Part shown: piece by piece, positions 1 through 5,104 of the stretch | Numbering within the stretch: the first letter of the stretch is position 1 | Layout: every line of letters starts with the position of its first letter | Program-made: the position numbers and the translations under genes | Origin: a candidate division NPL-UPA2 bacterium | GTDB taxonomy: Bacteria > NPL-UPA2 > JAGMAN01 | NCBI GenBank assembly: GCA_021129695.1 | Contig: JAJOKU010000151.1 | Location: 1-5,104, forward strand | Direction of reading: 5' to 3' | Length of the DNA: 5,104 nucleotides | Notes under the pieces: model-generated | The model's database searches: none | What the model was told of the DNA's origin: nothing | What the model saw: the letters and a program-made list of their open reading frames with translations, nothing else

Positions 1-60
1 CTGAGGGTCTATAATCAGCTTGAGAGTGAGGAGGATAAAGCGATTGCAATAGGAACCTAA
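1..60 (+). CDS. C-terminal tail of an upstream gene (partial, unidentified)
   Basis: The first forward frame is open from the window edge to a TAA at 58-60 and reads as 19 residues beginning LRVYNQLESEED and ending IGT. Another in-frame stop (TGA, 70-72) follows shortly after. The charged, helix-like composition would fit the end of a real protein. The fragment is too short to assign to a family, and a 19-codon open stretch can arise by chance. A run of six T follows the stop, but no GC-rich stem precedes it, so I do not call a terminator. Confidence 0.35.
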   Translation: MRVYNQLESEEDKAIAIGT

Positions 61-102
61 TCTTTTTTCTGAGGGGAGTTAGACACTGCCTGCGAAACCA
101 TA

Positions 103-120
103 AGCGAAATTTATTTCGCT
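103..120. repeat. Perfect inverted repeat next to the promoter, operator-like
   Basis: AGCGAAA (103-109) and TTTCGCT (114-120) are exact reverse complements separated by TTTA, giving a 7-bp stem with a 4-nt loop. The repeat ends six bases upstream of the TTGACA at 127. No T-run follows it, so an intrinsic terminator is unlikely. An operator for a dimeric regulator of the downstream transporter operon is a reasonable inference from position alone. A chance palindrome is not excluded. Confidence 0.45.
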
Positions 121-126
121 AAACTC

Positions 127-155
127 TTGACACAGATACCCGCCCATGGTAAACT
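127..155 (+). promoter_or_regulatory. Sigma70-like promoter, candidate for the transporter operon
   Basis: A consensus -35 box TTGACA (127-132) is followed by 17 bases and TAAACT (150-155), which matches TATAAT at four of six positions. Transcription would start near 162, giving a leader of about 350 nt before the ATG at 515. The match is good, but with no transcript data it could instead serve a small or decayed gene within 162-402. Confidence 0.45.
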
Positions 156-499
156 TCTTAATGATGAGGGGCACTGGGGTAGGAAAAAGGGGTGTTGGCT
201 CGGTGGGTGAAAAACGAAGTTCCTATGGGCCGTTGAGTGTCGAGATTGCGCTACAGAGGCAATTAAACGGCGGAAAAATATTCCTCACTGGCAGAAGGTG
301 ATGGTGCGAGGAGTTAAGAGGAGGTCACGGGCTTTGATTAGGGCATCGATGGCAGAAGAATTAGAGTTAGAGCCCAAAGAAATTATGATGAAAGTAAATT
401 AATAGAGGATGACTGAATATAACATACAAAGTGGTCATTTACAAAAAAATTGGCCTGAAGTTCAGAGGATGTTTGAGCCCTAGCAGGAAAGGGGAAATT

Positions 500-504
500 G
501 GAGG
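500..504 (+). promoter_or_regulatory. Shine-Dalgarno site that sets the start of the fusion gene
   Basis: GGAGG lies 10 bases upstream of the ATG at 515. The longer reading frame beginning with GTG at 431 has no comparable site and would add 28 residues in front of a well-formed signal peptide. The site therefore favours ATG 515 as the start. Confidence 0.75.
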
Positions 505-514
505 AAAATTAAAA

Positions 515-2944
515 ATGACGAAAATCCCGATTTATTTTGCAATTTTAATCTTTCTTTGCTGTATGTGGTCGTGGGCAGACACCGCAGAAGAGCCTGTTAC
601 CCTGAGACTCTTCCGCATGCCCGACCCTAAAAATCCCCACCCTTTTAACCAGGCTGACCTGGCCGTCATCCGCGCCTTTCAGGAAAAGTATCCCCATATA
701 GAACTCAAGCCCTTCGCCGGTATACACATTGAGGGTATGGCTATGGATGCGGCCCCGCTTTTAGCCATTGCCGGAGGCACCTCCCCGGATGTTATCTATG
801 TGAACTTCCGTATGTCCCACACCTATATCCAGGAGGGATTTCTCTACCCGATGGACGAATTCCTCAAAGATATCCCGGAAGAACTTCTGAACCTGCGGGT
901 AGCCCCACCGGTGTGGCCGGTCATCCGGCGCCGAGGGCCAGGGGGGGAAGAGCGTATCTGGGCCCTTCCCACCAGCCTTTTAGTGCGCACCCTCTCCTGG
1001 CGTAAGGACCTCTTCGCTAAGGCTGGCCTTGACCCCGAGCGCCCTCCTCAGGATTGGGAAGAGTTACTTGAATACGTCCGAATTCTGACCAACCCGGAAG
1101 ATAGGACCTATGGTCTATTTCTATCCTGGGGTGGGATGGCCACCGCGTGGGAGTTCGTTACCTATCTCTGGTCGGCCGGGGGGGAGGTTATGGTTGAAGA
1201 TGAAGAAGGAAACTGGCGGGCCGTCTTTGATTGTGAGGCAGCAGTGGAGGCTTTGCTCTACTTCATAAGACTTAACACGGAGAAATGGACTGATTCTGCC
1301 GGGAGAGAACATAGAGGCTATGTCCTGCACTCGGGTGTGGACGATAGAGCCTGGGGGGAGGGACGAGTAGGTATGCGCATGATGTATCTGGGCGAGGCCT
1401 CCATTGGCCGGGGGATAGACCCGGCGCTCATCGGTATTGCCCCGGTGCCTTTAGGTCCCACCGGGCTGCGCGGCAGTGAGGTTAACGCCATGATGATGGG
1501 TATCTTTGCCGGACAGGAATGCCCCCGGGTGCGCGAGGCTGCCTTTAAATACATCTGGTTTTACGATTCCGAGGAGGCCCGGCGGATACGGATGGAGGTG
1601 CTCATAGAACATGGCTACGGCCGGTTCTTAAACCCGGTCTATCTCAAAAGATTTGGCTATGAAGAGTTTGTGGAGGATGCTCCCGAGACCTGGCTTCCGG
1701 TGTGGGAAGAGGCCATGGAGCACGGTGTGCCTGAGCCCTACGGCAAGAATGCTCAGATGGTCTACAATTTCCTGACCCTCCCCATAGAGCGGGCCATCGA
1801 TCTTGAACACCGGGGGCTATTAGGTGATACCGATGAGGAGAGACGGCAAAAGGTTCAGGAGCTATTGACGGCAGCGGTAGCCCGCACCAACAAAGAGATG
1901 ATTGGCAAAATCTCCCCTGAAGAGCGCAGGTTCAGAAATAATCTGGCTTTAATTGTAGTAATAATACTTGTTACCGCCTTCTCTCTGGTCCTGTGGCGCA
2001 TCTGGAAGGTCTTTACCCCTCAGGGAGAGGGGGTGCCCCGGGGCTGGGGGTTCCGAAAATACTGGGGGGCCTACCTCATCATGCTGCCGGCGGTAGCTTC
2101 CATACTCCTCTGGATGTATGTCCCTATGGGCATGGGCTCGCGGATGGCTTTCCAGGACTATGGGATAGTCCGGGAGTCTCGCTGGGTGGGCTTAAGTAAC
2201 TTTGGCGATGTGCTCTTTGATGCCACCTGGTGGAGTTCTGTCGGGCGTACCTTTTATTATATGCTCTTGATGTTAGGATTGGGGTTCTGGCCGCCCATAT
2301 TGTTAGCTATACTTCTGCAGGAGGTCTCGCATGGAAAGATCTTTTACCGCACCGTCTTTTATCTGCCGGCGGTAATCTCCGGGTTTGTGGTCATCTACCT
2401 GTGGAGATTGTTTTATGACCCCTCGCCTACGGGGATCTTGAACCAGATAATAGGTCTGGTGGGGATAGAACCCCAGCGCTGGCTCGGCGATCCCCGTCTG
2501 GCCATGCTCGCCTGTGTAATTCCCACGGTCTGGGCGGGAATGGGGCCCGGCTGTCTTATCTACTTAGCAGCCCTTAAAAGCATTCCGGACGAATTATACG
2601 AGGCTGCCGATGTGGATGGAGCCAGTTTCTTTGATAAAATCCGCTATATAGTCATTCCCTCCCTTAAAGCCTTGATTATCATCCAGTTTATCGGGGCCTT
2701 TATTGCCGCCTCCCAGGGCGCCGGGTTTATATTAGTGATGACCTTTGGAGGGCCGGCTGAGGCTACCAAGGTGGCCGGACTACACATATTTGAAAAGGCC
2801 TATCTCTATCTCAGGTTCGGCACAGCCACCACCATGGCCTGGCTCTTAGGGCTAATGCTCATCGGGTTTACGGTGCATCAGTTAAAGATACTATCCCGGA
2901 TGGAGTTTCGGGCCGCCGGAACAATGAAAAAGACGGGAGGATAA
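515..2944 (+). CDS. ABC importer fusion: sugar-binding protein plus MalF-type permease
   Basis: This 809-residue protein joins two normally separate subunits of a carbohydrate ABC importer. Residues 1-21 form a signal peptide with a hydrophobic core and an SWA|D cleavage site. About 27-460 is a family 1 (MalE-like) solute-binding domain, shown by AGGTSPDVIYVN (86-97), GFLYPMDEF (108-116), WALPTS (149-154) and SWRKDLFAKAGLDP (161-174). An extra membrane helix (about 475-497) returns the chain to the cytoplasm, where basic residues follow it. The MalF-type permease spans about 517-797 with six predicted helices and a canonical EAA loop (E696-A-A, G702, I-V-I-P ending P715) that contacts an ATPase. 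Start ATG 515 is preferred over GTG 431 because of the GGAGG at 500-504 and the signal peptide. The next gene begins seven bases after the stop. The families are clear, but the substrate is unknown. Confidence 0.92.
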   Translation: MTKIPIYFAILIFLCCMWSWADTAEEPVTLRLFRMPDPKNPHPFNQADLAVIRAFQEKYPHIELKPFAGIHIEGMAMDAAPLLAIAGGTSPDVIYVNFRMSHTYIQEGFLYPMDEFLKDIPEELLNLRVAPPVWPVIRRRGPGGEERIWALPTSLLVRTLSWRKDLFAKAGLDPERPPQDWEELLEYVRILTNPEDRTYGLFLSWGGMATAWEFVTYLWSAGGEVMVEDEEGNWRAVFDCEAAVEALLYFIRLNTEKWTDSAGREHRGYVLHSGVDDRAWGEGRVGMRMMYLGEASIGRGIDPALIGIAPVPLGPTGLRGSEVNAMMMGIFAGQECPRVREAAFKYIWFYDSEEARRIRMEVLIEHGYGRFLNPVYLKRFGYEEFVEDAPETWLPVWEEAMEHGVPEPYGKNAQMVYNFLTLPIERAIDLEHRGLLGDTDEERRQKVQELLTAAVARTNKEMIGKISPEERRFRNNLALIVVIILVTAFSLVLWRIWKVFTPQGEGVPRGWGFRKYWGAYLIMLPAVASILLWMYVPMGMGSRMAFQDYGIVRESRWVGLSNFGDVLFDATWWSSVGRTFYYMLLMLGLGFWPPILLAILLQEVSHGKIFYRTVFYLPAVISGFVVIYLWRLFYDPSPTGILNQIIGLVGIEPQRWLGDPRLAMLACVIPTVWAGMGPGCLIYLAALKSIPDELYEAADVDGASFFDKIRYIVIPSLKALIIIQFIGAFIAASQGAGFILVMTFGGPAEATKVAGLHIFEKAYLYLRFGTATTMAWLLGLMLIGFTVHQLKILSRMEFRAAGTMKKTGG
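2935..2940 (+). promoter_or_regulatory. Shine-Dalgarno site of the second permease gene
   Basis: GGGAGG lies inside the last codons of the fusion gene, 11 bases before ATG 2952. This is slightly long spacing, and a weaker GAGG sits at 2946-2949. An out-of-frame ATG overlaps the upstream stop (2944-2946), but it does not open the permease frame. The arrangement suggests translational coupling of the two transporter genes. Confidence 0.5.
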
Positions 2945-2951
2945 TGAGGCT

Positions 2952-4823
2952 ATGCCTATCATCGGGAGCGTGGGCCGCCGCTCGTTAGGGGTGCGCCTGC
3001 TTAATATCTGTATTCACTTCCTGCTCATTGCCGGTGGGATTACTATGGTCTATCCCTTCCTGATAATGCTCACCGGCTCAGTGAAGTGCGAGCGCGATTT
3101 CAAATACCTTAATATCATTCCCAGATACCTTATAGACGAGACTATTCTCTTTCAAAAACACATCCGCACCAAATATAACGCCCGGCTGGACCTGGCTCAA
3201 GAGGCCTTGAGGAAGCGACTCATCTCCTTTGAGAAACTGCAGCCCCCGGGAGATTTTCCACCCCGGCGGGTAGAGGACTGGGAAGCCTTCCTGGAGAGCC
3301 GTCCCCCGACAATGGATCACTTCTTCTTCGGGCTGGGGGCGGTGAGCGAGCTTGGGGTTGAGCCGGCGATGCAAAGGGCTATCAAGGAATGGCTGCAGGA
3401 GCAATATGAGAATGACCTGAAGAGATTGAACGAGGAGTTAGGGACAAACATGCTCTCCTGGGAAGAGGTAAGGTTTGTTCCCGAGGACTTCACCAAGCGC
3501 CGTCATCTAGGCGACTACCGGGGGATTTTAGCCCGCTTCCAGGAATTTAAAGAAAATTATTCCCCCGAACTTTATCGCTATTATTTCAGTCTGGATGGTG
3601 CCTTTATGGCCAAATTGGGCCGCCGCTATGGCTGGGATTTAGAGGCCCTGAACCAGGCCCTGAAGACAGATTTCCAGCAGTGGGGAGATGTCCATCTTAG
3701 CCGGAGAAAGCCGCCCGGTCCCCTGGGCGCATTATGGGAAGAATTCGTCCGTGAAGATTTAAACCTGCAGTTTATCCGTTTAGACGAGGAGGCCTTACCG
3801 GTATGGCAGGAATTTCTCCGGAGCAAGTATCATGAGGACATCTATTTTCTCAATAAGGTCTATGAGACGGCCTACAGCAATTTTGATGAGATACCCCTGG
3901 TGGAGGAGGTGCCCACGCGGGGGATTTTACTCGTAGACTGGGCCGAGTTTGTAGAATCAGAGGCCCCGGCGGGAGCTTTATCTATCCGCAGTGCCGAATT
4001 CTATTACCGGGATTTCCTTAAAGGGAGATATAGGACCCTTGAGGAGCTAAATAGGGCCCATGGGACAAACTACCGGAGCTTTGAGACCGTAAATATCCCC
4101 ACCCTGGAATGGGAATGGACGCTTTTCCAACGAAATAAGAGGGCCCTGCGCTGGGAGTTTCTGACCAGGAACTTTATCGTTGTCCTGAATATGCTCCTCT
4201 TTGAAGGCCGGGCCATATGGAATACCTTTGTTTACTGTTCCTTGGCTATTTTGGCGGCCCTCATCGTCAATCCTATGGCCGCCTATGCCCTTTCCCGTTA
4301 CAAACCTCCGAGCACCTACAAGATTCTTCTTTTCCTGATGCTGACCATGTCCTTCCCCCCCATGGTGGTGGGTATCCCCCAGTTTCTGCTGATAAGACAT
4401 TTAGGACTCCTGAATACTTTCGCGGCCCTCATCTTGCCGACTATGGCCTCGGGATTTTCAATCTTTCTCTTGAAAGGATTTTTTGACAGCCTGCCGCAGG
4501 AACTCTTTGAATGCGCCACCCTGGACGGGGCCAGCGAGTGGACGATGTTCTGGCAGATAGCTATGGCGCTTTCCAAGCCCATCTTAGCGGTGATTGCCCT
4601 GGGCGCCTTCACCGTGGCCTATGGCAACTTTATGTTAGCCTTTATTGTCTGCCAGGACCCCCGCATGTGGACCTTAATGGTGCATCTCTATATGCTCCAG
4701 CAGAGGGCCAGCCAGCCGGTAGTTTTCGCTTCCCTGATAATTGCCGCTATCCCCACCTTCCTCATCTTCCTCTTCTGCCAGAATATAATCCTGCGCGGCA
4801 TCGTGGTGCCCACGGAGAAATAA
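2952..4823 (+). CDS. MalG-type sugar ABC permease with large five-repeat periplasmic insertion
   Basis: This 623-residue protein is the second permease half of the importer; MalG-type permeases are usually about 270-300 residues. The first membrane helix is at 17-40, followed by a MalG-like segment TGSVKCERDF (41-50). The chain then runs for nearly 380 residues before the second helix (about 419-446, starting in IWNTFVY). Further helices lie near 456-480, 488-508, 541-565 and 592-613. The ATPase-docking loop reads ELFECATLDGAS (517-528), an EAA variant with Cys at the second position. The Pro that normally ends the I-x-L-P part of the motif is Ala539 here, while P543 remains. Residues 66-404 hold five diverged repeats, and membrane topology places them in the periplasm. 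Membership of the permease family is secure, but the role of the insertion is unknown. Confidence 0.92.
   Translation: MPIIGSVGRRSLGVRLLNICIHFLLIAGGITMVYPFLIMLTGSVKCERDFKYLNIIPRYLIDETILFQKHIRTKYNARLDLAQEALRKRLISFEKLQPPGDFPPRRVEDWEAFLESRPPTMDHFFFGLGAVSELGVEPAMQRAIKEWLQEQYENDLKRLNEELGTNMLSWEEVRFVPEDFTKRRHLGDYRGILARFQEFKENYSPELYRYYFSLDGAFMAKLGRRYGWDLEALNQALKTDFQQWGDVHLSRRKPPGPLGALWEEFVREDLNLQFIRLDEEALPVWQEFLRSKYHEDIYFLNKVYETAYSNFDEIPLVEEVPTRGILLVDWAEFVESEAPAGALSIRSAEFYYRDFLKGRYRTLEELNRAHGTNYRSFETVNIPTLEWEWTLFQRNKRALRWEFLTRNFIVVLNMLLFEGRAIWNTFVYCSLAILAALIVNPMAAYALSRYKPPSTYKILLFLMLTMSFPPMVVGIPQFLLIRHLGLLNTFAALILPTMASGFSIFLLKGFFDSLPQELFECATLDGASEWTMFWQIAMALSKPILAVIALGAFTVAYGNFMLAFIVCQDPRMWTLMVHLYMLQQRASQPVVFASLIIAAIPTFLIFLFCQNIILRGIVVPTEK
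3147..4163 (+). repeat. Five diverged protein repeats forming the permease insertion
   Basis: Residues 66-404 of the MalG-type permease contain five copies of one pattern, anchored at Y75, Y152, Y226, Y293 and Y360. An LN pair follows at offsets 7-8 (L159-N160, L233-N234, L300-N301) or 6-7 (L366-N367). A Thr is at offset 13 or 12 (T165, T239, T306, T372). An aromatic is at offset 18 or 17 (F93, W170, W244, F311, F377), usually followed by an acidic residue and V or I. A second element, W-x2-F or similar, comes about 35-37 residues after the Tyr (W110, Y189, W262, W330) and earlier in copy 5 (W387). Copy 1 has lost the LN and Thr. Anchor spacing is 77, 74, 67 and 67 residues. The repeats are visible only at protein level, which implies old duplication. 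Confidence 0.75.
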
Positions 4824-4921
4824 GGAAAAAATCTTGACGGGACAAGTTAGAACCCTCAGCAGTACTCCCCCACATTAGTTTATCCCGGATCTGTAGATAT
4901 TCAGCCAACCATATTTTTGTC

Positions 4922-4949
4922 TTTACAAAGCCCTGGATTGTTGTATAAT
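4922..4949 (+). promoter_or_regulatory. Sigma70-like promoter of the glycyl-tRNA synthetase gene
   Basis: TTTACA (4922-4927), 16 bases, then a perfect TATAAT (4944-4949). Transcription would begin near 4956, about 43 bases before the preferred ATG at 4999. Its presence indicates that glyS is transcribed separately from the transporter operon. I saw no convincing intrinsic terminator between 4824 and 4921; the only small palindrome, ATCT-GT-AGAT at 4889-4898, is too short. Confidence 0.65.
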
Positions 4950-4986
4950 TGGGATGGAAACGATGGCTTTATGGAGTTTGGTGGGC

Positions 4987-4992
4987 AGGGAG
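4987..4992 (+). promoter_or_regulatory. Shine-Dalgarno site deciding the glyS start
   Basis: AGGGAG sits six bases before ATG 4999, which is ideal spacing. An in-frame ATG at 4963 and a GTG at 4981 are possible but less likely. ATG 4963 would lie only about seven bases after the predicted transcription start and has no clear ribosome binding site. Confidence 0.65.
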
Positions 4993-4998
4993 AATGGG

Positions 4999-5104
4999 AT
5001 GGCTAAAGCTCAAGAGGCCAATGTCATTGATAAGATAGTTTCCTTATGCAAGAGGAGGGGGTATATCTTCCAGTCCAGCGAGATATACGGCGGCCTGGGC
5101 TCTA
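4999..5104 (+). CDS. glyS: Glycyl-tRNA synthetase, single-chain type (N-terminus only)
   Basis: The frame runs off the window edge after 35 codons. Residues 10-35 contain [15 protein letters not shown] followed by [11 protein letters not shown], the characteristic N-terminus of the homodimeric (alpha2) class II glycyl-tRNA synthetase, which charges tRNA-Gly with glycine using ATP in the cytoplasm. In this family the SSEIYGG segment leads into the catalytic core, which lies beyond the window. This is not the two-gene glyQ/glyS alpha-beta enzyme typical of E. coli; the symbol follows common usage for the single-chain form. The gene has its own promoter and ribosome binding site and looks functionally unrelated to the transporter operon. 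Confidence 0.88.
   Translation, partial: MAKAQEANVIDKIVSLCKRRGYIFQSSEIYGGLGS

Larger units (their letters stand above)
73..402 (+). pseudogene. Possible decayed small gene; 211-402 weakly PCP-reductase-domain-like
   Basis: One forward frame is open from 73 to 402 except for a TGA at 208-210. The last 63 codons contain CRDC, then NIPHWQKVMVRGVKRR, then ELEPKEIMMKV before TAA. The pattern of EA, a spaced IP, MVR and a terminal ELxPxxIM resembles from memory the small PCP_red domain found at the end of protochlorophyllide-reductase-like proteins. That resemblance is weak and made by eye. No usual start codon lies between the internal stop and GTG 298/ATG 301, and AGAAGG (293-298) sits too close to that ATG to be a good ribosome binding site. 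This could be a relic, a very short gene of 33 codons from 301, or non-coding DNA. Confidence 0.2.
61..499. other. Long intergenic region with promoter, inverted repeat and possible gene relic
   Basis: This stretch has no intact gene that I can support. It is more AT-rich than the flanking coding DNA. It contains an inverted repeat at 103-120, a sigma70-like promoter at 127-155, and a forward frame interrupted by stops at 70-72 and 208-210 and ending at 400-402. A lone TATAAC at 418-423 could be a second -10 element but lacks a matching -35. If the 127-155 promoter drives the transporter operon, its mRNA leader is about 350 nt, long enough to hold regulatory structure. I recognised no known riboswitch, T-box or RNA gene in it. 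Confidence 0.6.

Noticed and set aside
146..301. 51-codon open frame from ATG 146
   Set aside because: It begins inside the predicted promoter, has a glycine- and arginine-rich composition without recognisable motifs, and lacks a clear ribosome binding site.
418..423. TATAAC as a second -10 element upstream of the fusion gene
   Set aside because: No acceptable -35 element lies 16-18 bases upstream and there is no exact extended -10, so it is not called separately.
431..514. N-terminal extension of the fusion protein from GTG 431
   Set aside because: It would bury the signal peptide behind 28 mostly basic residues and has no good ribosome binding site, whereas ATG 515 has GGAGG ten bases upstream and gives a standard signal peptide.
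4047..4400. Reverse-strand open frame of 117 codons
   Set aside because: It lies wholly within the MalG-type permease gene, whose frame encodes clear membrane helices; the antisense translation shows no family features.
4511..4837. Forward 108-codon frame overlapping the permease end
   Set aside because: It is a shifted reading of the EAA-loop and last-helix region of the permease, with no start signal and a composition typical of an out-of-frame shadow.
4889..4898. Small palindrome ATCT-GT-AGAT as a terminator for the transporter operon
   Set aside because: The stem is four AT-rich base pairs with a two-base loop and no adjoining T-run, too weak for an intrinsic terminator.
4824..4998. T-box leader upstream of the glycyl-tRNA synthetase gene
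   Set aside because: The predicted leader after the promoter is only about 43 bases, and no T-box consensus or antiterminator stem is visible.

Overview
The window is a bacterial chromosomal or metagenomic segment. It is organised around one two-gene operon for a carbohydrate-type ABC importer, followed by the start of a glycyl-tRNA synthetase gene, all on the + strand. Coding DNA is moderately GC-rich and the 5' intergenic part is visibly more AT-rich. The lineage cannot be fixed from this sequence. The single-chain glycyl-tRNA synthetase, the Shine-Dalgarno sites, the sigma70-like promoters and the unusual fused and enlarged transporter subunits suggest a non-proteobacterial lineage. PVC-type bacteria or a related candidate phylum is my guess, not a demonstration.

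Layout: 1-60 is probably the last 19 codons of an upstream gene. 61-499 has no convincing intact gene. It holds a perfect inverted repeat (103-120) abutting a good sigma70-like promoter (127-155), and a reading frame broken by stops (73-402) that may be a gene relic. 515-2944 encodes a periplasmic sugar-binding protein fused to a MalF-type permease. 2952-4823 encodes a MalG-type permease whose first periplasmic loop is swollen by about 340 residues. 4824-4998 carries the promoter and ribosome binding site of the next gene. 4999-5104 is the 5' end of a glycyl-tRNA synthetase gene.

How it works together: the two transporter proteins supply the substrate receptor and both halves of the membrane channel. 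Each permease half carries the cytoplasmic EAA loop that docks an ATPase. No ATPase is encoded here, so a MalK/MsmX-like subunit must come from elsewhere. Both subunits carry extra mass on the periplasmic face: a tethered binding protein on one, and a five-repeat insertion on the other. The repeat unit is Y-x6-LN-x4-T-x4-[FW], followed by a W-x2-F helix, and it is the most unusual thing in the window. The substrate is not identifiable from sequence alone.
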